Assembly (NCBI RefSeq): GCF_014851865.1
Contig: NZ_JACVAM010000003.1
Coordinates: 248,001 to 312,000 of the forward strand
Length of the DNA stretch: 64,000 nt
Source of the DNA: Pseudomonas sp. PDM16
GTDB lineage: Bacteria > Pseudomonadota > Gammaproteobacteria > Pseudomonadales > Pseudomonadaceae
Direction of reading: 5' to 3'
Part shown: positions 57,270-64,000 of the stretch, one piece after another
How positions within the stretch are numbered: position 1 is the stretch's first letter
How the letters are laid out: every line of letters starts with the position of its first letter
Position numbers and translations under genes: made by a program
The notes under the pieces: generated by a model
The model's input: only the letters and a program-made list of their open reading frames with translations
Database searches by the model: none
Told to the model about the DNA's origin: nothing

Positions 57270-58325
57270 GTGGTCGCCGTGAGCAGCAACAAGGAATCCC
57301 CGCGCAAACGCCGTGGTGCAGGACGCGTCACCCTCAACCAGGTGGCCAGCCATGCCGGCGTTTCGGCGATCAGCGTGTCGCGTTTCTTCAACCAGCCGGA
57401 ACAGGTGTCCGGCGAGTTGCGCGAGCGCATCCAGGCGGCGGTGACCGAACTCGGCTACGTGCCCAACCTGGTGGCCGGCGGCCTGGCGTCGGCGCGCGGG
57501 CGCATCGTCGGCATGGTCATCCCGAACATCTCCGGGCCGATCTTCGCCGCCACCATCCAGGGCTTCAGCGACACCCTGGCCAAGCACGGCTACCAGCTGC
57601 TGCTGGCCTCCAGTTACTTTTCCGAGGAGCAGGAAGAAAGCGCCGTGCGCGCCTTCCTCGGCTGGTCGCCGGCGGCGCTGGTGGTCACCAGCCACTTCCA
57701 CAGCGCCGGCACCGAAAAGATGCTGGCCGACGCCGACATCCCGGTGGTGGAGATCTGGGACTACTGCCCCGAACGCGCGCCGCTGCAGGTCGGCTTCCTG
57801 CATTACGAGGTGGGCGTGACCGCCACCCGCCATCTGCTGCAGCAGGGTTACCAGCGCATCGCCTTCGTGCAGAACAGCGCCGCCGGCGACCTCAGCGCCC
57901 TGGAGCGCCGCGACGGCTATGCCGCCACCCTGCGCGAAGCCGGGCTGGAACCCTGGGTGTTCGTGCCCACGGCCGACGCCAAGCCGTTCGAGGCCGGCAA
58001 GCAGGCGATGGACGCATTGATGAAGCGCAGCCCGCGCCCGGACGCCATCGTCTTCGCCAACGACAACCTGGCCGCCGGCGCCCTGCTCGCCGGCCAGCGC
58101 GCCGGCCTGAAGATTCCCGAGGACTGCGCAGTGATCGGCTTCGGCGACTACCCCTTCGCCGAGATGCTGCTGCCCAGCCTGACCACCGTGCGCCCACCGG
58201 CCCGCGAGATCGGCGAGATCGCCGCCCTGCGCGTGCTGCAGAGCCTTGGCGCAGTGGAAGCGGACGGCGAACCGCAGCGCCTGAATCTGCTGCAATTCAC
58301 GCTGGTGGTCAGGGAAAGCGCCTGA
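57270..58325 (+). CDS. LacI-family transcriptional repressor, GntR-like
   Basis: 351 residues from a GTG at 57270; another GTG three codons later is possible. The N-terminal basic tail and helix-turn-helix (GRVTLNQVASHAGVSAISVSRFFNQPEQVSGELR) and hinge helix (NLVAGGLASARG) are followed by the periplasmic-binding-like sensor domain (IVGMVIPNISGPIFAATIQGFSDTL). The close resemblance is to gluconate repressors, so the inducer may be a sugar acid or related compound. It should bind both palindromes in the intergenic region. Confidence 0.92.
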   Translation: MVAVSSNKESPRKRRGAGRVTLNQVASHAGVSAISVSRFFNQPEQVSGELRERIQAAVTELGYVPNLVAGGLASARGRIVGMVIPNISGPIFAATIQGFSDTLAKHGYQLLLASSYFSEEQEESAVRAFLGWSPAALVVTSHFHSAGTEKMLADADIPVVEIWDYCPERAPLQVGFLHYEVGVTATRHLLQQGYQRIAFVQNSAAGDLSALERRDGYAATLREAGLEPWVFVPTADAKPFEAGKQAMDALMKRSPRPDAIVFANDNLAAGALLAGQRAGLKIPEDCAVIGFGDYPFAEMLLPSLTTVRPPAREIGEIAALRVLQSLGAVEADGEPQRLNLLQFTLVVRESA

Positions 58326-58328
58326 ACG

Positions 58329-58358
58329 CGACCAATCCAGAGGCAGTTAAGGCATAAT
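58329..58358 (+). promoter_or_regulatory. Weak candidate promoter of the MFS gene
   Basis: -35 CGACCA (58329-58334) and -10 CATAAT (58353-58358) at 18 bp, in the 112-bp gap after the repressor gene. No palindrome of the operator type lies here. Confidence 0.3.
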
Positions 58359-58437
58359 CGCCGCCTTCCTGCCCTACACCAGCTCCCGCGCGAGGACGTC
58401 ATTCCTTCGTGCGGCGGCGTCGTTTTCCGGATCGTTC

Positions 58438-59616
58438 ATGCACCCCAGTACCCTGCTCTCCCTACCCCTGCTGGCCCTCGCTCTCGGCGGCTTCGTCGTC
58501 GGCAGCAGCGAATTCATCATCATGGGCCTGCTGCCCGAAGTCGCCGCCGACCTGGGCGTGAGCCTGGCCGACGCCGGCCTGCTGGTCAGCGCCTATGCCA
58601 TGGGCGTGGTGATCGGTGCGCCGCTGCTCGGCCCGCTGCTCGGCCGTCTGCCACGTAAGCAGGCGCTGCTGTGGCTGATGGGGGCTTACTCGCTCGGCAA
58701 CCTCGGCTGCGCACTCGCGCCCGACTACGCCTGGCTACTGGCGATGCGCATGCTCACCGCCATCAGCCACGCCGGCTTCTTCGGCTGCGCCACCCTGCTC
58801 GCGGCAGAACTGGCACCGCTGCACCGGCGCGCCTCGGCCATGGCCCTGGTGCTCAGCGGCCTGACCATCGCCAACGTGCTCGGCGTGCCACTGGGCGCCT
58901 GGCTGGGCCAGGCCACCAGTTGGCGCATGACCTTCTTCGCCGTCGCCGGCTTCGGTGTGTTCGCCCTGCTCGCCCAGGCTCTGTGGCTACCGCGCACACC
59001 GGTGCCGCCACGCGGCGAAGCCGGTGCCTGGAGCGGCATCCTGCGGCGTCCGGTGCTGCATGCCCTGCTGGTCTGCTGTCTGTCGTCGGTGGCGCTGTTC
59101 GGCGTGTTCACCTACATCAGCCCGCTGCTGCGCGATGTCGGCGGCTTCAGCGCCTCACACAGCAACGGCGCACTGCTGCTGTTCGGCATAGGCCTGACCC
59201 TCGGCAACCTGCTCGGCGGCCGCCTGGCCGACAAGGGCTTCCGCTTCGCCCTGCCGATGGCCTTCGCCGCCAGCACGCTGTGTCTACTCGGCCTGTATCT
59301 GTTCATGGATGTGGCGCCGGCGGCGCTGGCATTCCTGTTCGTCTGGGGCGTGGCCAGCTTCGCCATTTCCTCGCCACTGCAGCTGCTGCTGGTGGAACAG
59401 GCCGGCGAATCCGCCAGCCTGGCCGCCACCCTCAGCCACGCCGCCTTCAACCTCGGCAACGCCAGCGGTGCCTACTTCGGCGGCCTGTGGCTGAGCGTCA
59501 ACCTCGGCCTGGCCAACCTGCCGCTGCTGGGTGTGGGCCTGCTGGCGATGGTCATTCTGGTCAGCCTGCCATTGCCGCGACTACAAGCTGCGCGGGAGCG
59601 ATTCGAGCGTCGATGA
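58438..59616 (+). CDS. MFS transporter, DHA1 (AraJ/YdhP-like) family
   Basis: 392 residues with 12 membrane segments. Motif A-type sequence is GAPLLGPLLGRLPRKQALL, and the N-terminal GGFVVGSSEFIIMGLLPEVAADLG is typical of sugar-efflux/arabinose-polymer exporters. It could export a product or excess sugar. Its separation from the repressor by a candidate promoter leaves co-regulation uncertain. About 80 bp after its stop lies the stop codon of the opposing autotransporter gene. Confidence 0.92.
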   Translation: MHPSTLLSLPLLALALGGFVVGSSEFIIMGLLPEVAADLGVSLADAGLLVSAYAMGVVIGAPLLGPLLGRLPRKQALLWLMGAYSLGNLGCALAPDYAWLLAMRMLTAISHAGFFGCATLLAAELAPLHRRASAMALVLSGLTIANVLGVPLGAWLGQATSWRMTFFAVAGFGVFALLAQALWLPRTPVPPRGEAGAWSGILRRPVLHALLVCCLSSVALFGVFTYISPLLRDVGGFSASHSNGALLLFGIGLTLGNLLGGRLADKGFRFALPMAFAASTLCLLGLYLFMDVAPAALAFLFVWGVASFAISSPLQLLLVEQAGESASLAATLSHAAFNLGNASGAYFGGLWLSVNLGLANLPLLGVGLLAMVILVSLPLPRLQAARERFERR

Positions 59617-59694
59617 GGCTGCGCGGAGATACCCAAGCCGGTTGGTGCGGCCGCCCGCGTGCATACAAACCGTGGGGAGACATCACCGCCAACC

Positions 59695-62600
59695 TCAGAA
59701 CGCGACGTTCAGCCCTAGCCGCACGCCATGGTCGCTGCCGTCGCCGAACTGGCCGGAGTACCCCAACTGCAGGCTGGCCTGGGGCGCCAGCTGCAGCCCT
59801 AGGCCAAGCTGCGCCAGGGCGCTGTCTTCGGCTACCGGCACGCCTTTGACGGTGAAGCTGTCGTAGCCGGTCAGGCTCAGGCGGCTCTCGTCGCTCGGGT
59901 CGTCGCAGGCATGCTGCCAGGCCAGGCCGGCGTGCAGCTTGAGTGGCAGGCCGGCGACATCGCCCAGCGGCGCCGCCGCGCGCAGGCCGAGGCTGGCGTA
60001 GTCGACGCTGTCAGCTTCGCTCTTGCCGCTCAGGGCACTGCTGCCGCCATGCTCGGCGAAACCGTCGCTGTCGACCTCGACGTGGGCCAGGCCGGCGAAG
60101 GGTTCCAGGGTCAGCTCGCCGAGCTGCAGGGCATAGCCCAGCTCGCCGAAGACCTGGGTGGTGTCGGCATCGTAGCTGGCCTTCACCGTCTCACGCAGAG
60201 TGCCGGCACGGACCTCGCGCTTGCTGTCCACCTCGTTCCAGGTGCGCGCCACGCCGAGGCGCAGGCTCAGTGCATCCCACTGACCGCCCAGGTAGGCGGT
60301 CAGGCTGGTGCTGTCGATATCGGCGGACGACTCGCGGCGGCTCACATCCAGGTCACTGGTGCCGTAGCCGGCGGCTAGGCCCAGGCGCCAGGTGTCGTTC
60401 AGGGGCAGGTCTAGGCCGATGAGCGTGCCGCGGCTGTCTCGATCCAGGTCGGCGACATTGCTGTTGCCATCGCTCTCGCTCCAGCCGCCGTAGCCACTGA
60501 GCCAGACCGTCAGGCCGCTGTCAGCATCGCTGTGCAGCACCCCATTGGCGGCGCCGTACTGGGCCGCGCGCAGCCGGTCGCTCACCGCCTCGCGGACCTG
60601 GCGACTGTCGTCGAACAGAGCGCCACGGGTGCTGGCATGGAGCTCGCCGGACAGGCTGTCATAGGCTACGCGCGCCTGCTCGGCGCTGAGTACTGCGATG
60701 GCATCGTGGACACCGCCCACCGCACTGGCGTCGAGCGCACCAGCTACCGCTCGCTGGTTGAAGGTCTGAGCCACGGAGGCGTAGCTGATGTCGTTGCGCA
60801 CCAGGTCCAGGTCGACGCCAATGGCTGAGTAGCTCAGCTCCGGGGTGAGGAAGGCCAGGTTGCTGCTGACGCTGCCGAAGGTGCCGCTGAGGCTGCCGGC
60901 CTGGACGATGCTATAGGCGGTGGACGGCGCCCAGCTGCCGCTACCGGCCAATACGCGCAGGGACGAGCCGCCGAGGCTGACCGCTCCGGTGGCGATCAGG
61001 CGATCGGCGCTGCCATCCGGGTTCGCCTCGATCTCCAGGGTCGAACCGGAAGCGAATGCGACATCGCCCTCCACCGTCAGGGTGCCGATGGAGCTGCCCG
61101 GCGCCAGGGTGGCGCCACTGGCAAGATCGACGTCGCCGAGGATGCGGCCGTGGCCAGCCAGCAGGGCGCCGTCGCTCACGGCCACGTCGCTGTCCAGACG
61201 GGCACTGGAGCCGGCACTACCGCCGACGATCAGGCGACCGCCCAGGACCTGGGTCGCCCCCAGGCTGCTCTGGCCATCGAGCGTCAGCGTGCTGTCGCCC
61301 TGTTTGATCAGCGAGCCGCCCCCGCTGATCGCTCCGTCGAGTATCAGGTCGTGGCTGCCGGCCAGGGTGGTCGCACCATTGAGGGTGATGGCATTGGTCA
61401 GGCGCAGGGCTCGGTTACTGCCCAGGGTTGTGCCGTTGGCGGCGGTCAGCCGACCCGTGCCCAGGGCAGCGTCGTTGCCCAGCACCAGCGTGCCGCCGTT
61501 GAGCTGCGTGCCGCCGCTGTAGCCGTTGGCAGCGTTGAGAACCAGGGTGCCGCTGTCGTACTTGCCCAGCGCACCGCTGCCGGTGAGCGAAACGTCCAAG
61601 GTCGCGGTGGTTTGCGGGTCGACCCGCACGGAGGCATTGCCCTGGGCGCCGTTGACCAGGATGAGTGCGCCTGCGGCGCCGCTCTGCAACCGGTAGCCAT
61701 CGCTGACGAACTGCAGACCGGTGGTGCGTTGAACGCCCTCGACCGTCACGGTACCGGCCGAGCCCTGGAAGACCGCGAAGCTGTCGTTCCAGGCATGGCT
61801 GCCGTTGCCGTTGACATCAGTCCAGTTGGAGGCTCTGCCGCCCCAGGTGCCGCTACCGCCGGCGATGCTGCCGTTGCCGGACGTCTGGTTGCCGTTCCAG
61901 AACAGCACCGTCGGGCTGGGTGTCGGGCCAGGCCCCGGTGGGGTAGGCAGGCTGTACAACAGGTTGACCTGGTTGCTGACGGTGGTCTGCAGCTGCAGCA
62001 GCCCGGACGCCACACCACTCGGCAGGCTGCCGAACGACAGGCCGTGGTTGGTCAGGTTGCCGGAGTAGTCGATCAGCCGGTACACGCCGAGGCCGAAGCC
62101 ACCGACATCGCTGACATTGAGCTTGCCATCGAGGGTGAGATCACCGTTCACATCGAGCAGTGCCGTGGTAGAGGGCGCGCCGAGGCCGGCATCGAAGTTC
62201 GAGTCGGCATTCAGTACCAGCGAGCCGACCGATAGCGTGCTGCCCGAGATGAGCGCCAAGTGGCCGCCGTCGGCAACGGTCACAGTGCCGTCGATATTGC
62301 CCGAGCCGGCCAGGGCCGCATCGCTGGCCACCTCGACATCGCTTTCCAGGCTGGCGATGCTGCCAGGTGTGCTGCCGACGACCAGGGCGCCAGCGCTGAC
62401 GCGGGTCCCCATCTGCACAAGAGAATCACCGTTGAGTTCCAGGGTACCGGTGCCCAGTTTGTCCAGGATGCCACCGCTTATGACGTTGCCGTCGAAGGTG
62501 CTGCCGGTATCGTCGCCGCCTACCGAGACGGTGTAGCCAACACCGACAGTCAGAGTGCCTTCTCCGCTCAAGCCGTTGAACCCGTTACTGCCTGCGATGT

Positions 62601-64000
62601 AGGCGGTGGCTCCGCTAGCAATGTTGAGATTGGACTGGGTCAGCACGTTGTCGCCTGCCAAGGTCACGCTGCCGCCCAGCAGGTTCAGGTCACCGCTGAA
62701 GGTATTGGTGCCTGATAGCGACAGGCCATAGGTGCCGTTCTTGGTCAGGCTACCGTTACCAGCTAGCATGCCATGAAGAGTCAGGTTCTGGTCACCGGTC
62801 AGGGTCAGTTCGGTAGCGCCGTTGATGGTGATGTCGTTGTCCAGTTCCAGCGAACTGCTGGTGTCCAGTGTGGCGTTGCCAGCGACCGTCAGTTCACCTG
62901 TGCCCAACGCGGTTTCGTGCTCGACGGTCAGGGTGCCGCCGTTCAGCGTGGTGCCGCCCTGGTAGGTGTTGGCGCCGCTGAGGGCGAGGTTACCAGTGCC
63001 GGTCTTGGTTAGCCTGCCACTGCCAGAGATGGTGTTGCCGAAGCTGGCGTCCGTGGTCTGATGGAATACCAAGCTGGCATTGTTGAGGACACCTCCAGAA
63101 CCGAGGCTGCTGACAGAGGCCGTCAAGGTACCGGCACTGATAGTGGTATTGCCGTAGGTATTGGCTCCCGTGAGAGTCAGTGTGCCGCTACCGGCTTTGG
63201 AGAGGCTCCCGGTGCCACTGATGACACCGGAGAAACTGGTGCTGGTGTTATCGCCGCCGGCAGTGAGGTTTGCGCTACCGAGACTGACCGACCCAGCACC
63301 AGCCAGAGAGCCGATGCTCTGGTCAAAACTGTTCAGATCCAGCGTGCCGCCACTACCGACCGTGAAAGCACTGCCGCCGGAGAATGCTCCGCTGTTGCCA
63401 GCCAGCATGCGTCCCCAGGCGAGCTCGGTGCTGCCGGTATAGGTACTGTTGCCGGTCAACGTCAGGGTCGCGCTGCCGGTCTTGCTCATGCTGCCGGCAC
63501 CGGTGACGGCGCCGACACCGAGGTTTTCCAAGGTCTGCAGAGTCACTGCGCTGCCGCTATTGAGCAATACACCGTCGTCCAGCGCCAGCCCGGTGTCCTC
63601 GGCGCTAATCGTGACGTTAGTGTTGTTCATCAACCAGACCACTCCATCGATGATGGAGCCGCTCTGCAGGGTCAGCGAGTTGGTGCTGCCGGCAAACTGC
63701 ACGGCGGCGCCGTCTTCGCCGTCCTCCGCGTAGGAAGTAGCCGCCAAGCCCCCGAGCCCGGCACTGATTGTGCCGGCATTGATGATGTTCAGGTTGGTGC
63801 CTGACACACCGTGGCCACCGCCGCCGCCAGCGCCTGCATATGCGCCAATGGTCCCAGTACCACCATTGCCACCATTCCCGCCGCTGATGCTACCCAGATT
63901 GGTCAGGGTGCCGTTGCTCAGGGAGGCTCCGTTGCCACCGCCGCCGCCGCCGCCGCCATGTGCTCCTGCAGAGTTACCGCCATTGCCACCATTACCGCCC
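59695..64000 (-). CDS. Very large autotransporter (type Va), 5' end beyond the window
   Basis: The frame stays open from the stop at 59695 to the window edge, about 1435 codons. The visible N-terminal part (63810-64000) is Gly/Asn-rich. Passenger-associated strand repeats (e.g. LSKAGSGTLTLTGANTY, GGTTLNGGTLTVEHETALGTG) fill the middle. A proline-rich spacer near 61920-61950 splits the passenger into two halves; the second starts with FWNGNQTSGNGSIAGGSGTW. An autotransporter adhesin-like module is followed by a beta-barrel of about 270 residues ending VRLGLNVAF. It is a surface or secreted beta-helix protein. The signal peptide is not visible. Confidence 0.9.
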   Translation of the reverse strand, partial: GGNGGNGGNSAGAHGGGGGGGGNGASLSNGTLTNLGSISGGNGGNGGTGTIGAYAGAGGGGGHGVSGTNLNIINAGTISAGLGGLAATSYAEDGEDGAAVQFAGSTNSLTLQSGSIIDGVVWLMNNTNVTISAEDTGLALDDGVLLNSGSAVTLQTLENLGVGAVTGAGSMSKTGSATLTLTGNSTYTGSTELAWGRMLAGNSGAFSGGSAFTVGSGGTLDLNSFDQSIGSLAGAGSVSLGSANLTAGGDNTSTSFSGVISGTGSLSKAGSGTLTLTGANTYGNTTISAGTLTASVSSLGSGGVLNNASLVFHQTTDASFGNTISGSGRLTKTGTGNLALSGANTYQGGTTLNGGTLTVEHETALGTGELTVAGNATLDTSSSLELDNDITINGATELTLTGDQNLTLHGMLAGNGSLTKNGTYGLSLSGTNTFSGDLNLLGGSVTLAGDNVLTQSNLNIASGATAYIAGSNGFNGLSGEGTLTVGVGYTVSVGGDDTGSTFDGNVISGGILDKLGTGTLELNGDSLVQMGTRVSAGALVVGSTPGSIASLESDVEVASDAALAGSGNIDGTVTVADGGHLALISGSTLSVGSLVLNADSNFDAGLGAPSTTALLDVNGDLTLDGKLNVSDVGGFGLGVYRLIDYSGNLTNHGLSFGSLPSGVASGLLQLQTTVSNQVNLLYSLPTPPGPGPTPSPTVLFWNGNQTSGNGSIAGGSGTWGGRASNWTDVNGNGSHAWNDSFAVFQGSAGTVTVEGVQRTTGLQFVSDGYRLQSGAAGALILVNGAQGNASVRVDPQTTATLDVSLTGSGALGKYDSGTLVLNAANGYSGGTQLNGGTLVLGNDAALGTGRLTAANGTTLGSNRALRLTNAITLNGATTLAGSHDLILDGAISGGGSLIKQGDSTLTLDGQSSLGATQVLGGRLIVGGSAGSSARLDSDVAVSDGALLAGHGRILGDVDLASGATLAPGSSIGTLTVEGDVAFASGSTLEIEANPDGSADRLIATGAVSLGGSSLRVLAGSGSWAPSTAYSIVQAGSLSGTFGSVSSNLAFLTPELSYSAIGVDLDLVRNDISYASVAQTFNQRAVAGALDASAVGGVHDAIAVLSAEQARVAYDSLSGELHASTRGALFDDSRQVREAVSDRLRAAQYGAANGVLHSDADSGLTVWLSGYGGWSESDGNSNVADLDRDSRGTLIGLDLPLNDTWRLGLAAGYGTSDLDVSRRESSADIDSTSLTAYLGGQWDALSLRLGVARTWNEVDSKREVRAGTLRETVKASYDADTTQVFGELGYALQLGELTLEPFAGLAHVEVDSDGFAEHGGSSALSGKSEADSVDYASLGLRAAAPLGDVAGLPLKLHAGLAWQHACDDPSDESRLSLTGYDSFTVKGVPVAEDSALAQLGLGLQLAPQASLQLGYSGQFGDGSDHGVRLGLNVAF

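Noticed and set aside
63810-64000. A CRISPR array or tandem DNA repeat at the window end
   Set aside because: The GCC-rich repetition is in frame with the autotransporter and encodes Gly/Asn runs; there are no regular spacers.

Overview
The window is chromosomal DNA of a Pseudomonas-type gammaproteobacterium. The composition is GC-rich throughout. The order guaB-guaA, xseA, leuA, der-bamB-yfgM-hisS-ispG-rodZ-pilF-rlmN-ndk, iscRSUA-hscBA-fdx-iscX, cysE-trmJ, suhB, secF-secD-yajC-tgt-queA is the order known from Pseudomonas chromosomes. Most of 1-51 kb is this conserved backbone. The last 13 kb (about 51.3-64 kb) is accessory in character. No insertion sequence, prophage, CRISPR array or rRNA was seen.

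Region by region. 1-9.2 kb: the 5' part of a LysE-family exporter gene, the guaBA purine operon with a clear promoter, a TauE-type permease divergent from a LysR regulator, a two-gene operon (EAL-domain protein plus a small zinc-ribbon protein), and xseA followed by an exported M23 peptidase. 9.2-13.5 kb: a Fur-boxed ECF sigma factor / FecR / TonB siderophore-receptor signalling set. 13.5-21.1 kb: a lipoprotein, a YbdG-type MscS channel, leuA preceded by a leucine-rich leader peptide, a zinc alcohol dehydrogenase, a small membrane protein, and a coupled aminotransferase / omega-amidase pair. 21.2-30.4 kb: one long minus-strand operon running from ndk to der. 30.5-36.1 kb: the complete isc iron-sulfur operon with IscR-type sites at its promoter. 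36.1-46.8 kb: cysE and trmJ; suhB; a glycine-zipper protein; the protein-export genes secDF and yajC with the queuosine genes tgt and queA; and a CPA2 antiporter. 47-51.2 kb: tRNA-Leu(CAA), a cold-shock gene with a long leader, an RDD protein, lemA with a GIDE-domain protein carrying an EF-hand, and an imelysin lipoprotein with a candidate Fur box.

The most unusual block is 51.3-59.6 kb. A minus-strand series (TonB receptor, NtaA/SnaA-type flavin monooxygenase, aldo/keto reductase, SsuA-type sulfonate-binding protein) faces a divergent LacI/GntR-like repressor and an MFS exporter. Two identical perfect 14-bp palindromes sit on the two divergent promoters, so the receptor and the repressor should be controlled together. 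The enzyme set has the logic of an oxygen-dependent desulfonation or organosulfur-use module (monooxygenase, then carbonyl reduction), but it is controlled by a sugar-type repressor and lacks an adjacent ABC permease and ATPase. The window ends inside a very large autotransporter gene with a glycine/asparagine-rich N-terminal part and two passenger halves.

The best candidates for something undescribed are the palindrome-controlled TonB/monooxygenase module, the leuA leader peptide, and the EF-hand/GIDE protein paired with LemA. All functional statements come from reading motifs and gene order; no database search was run.
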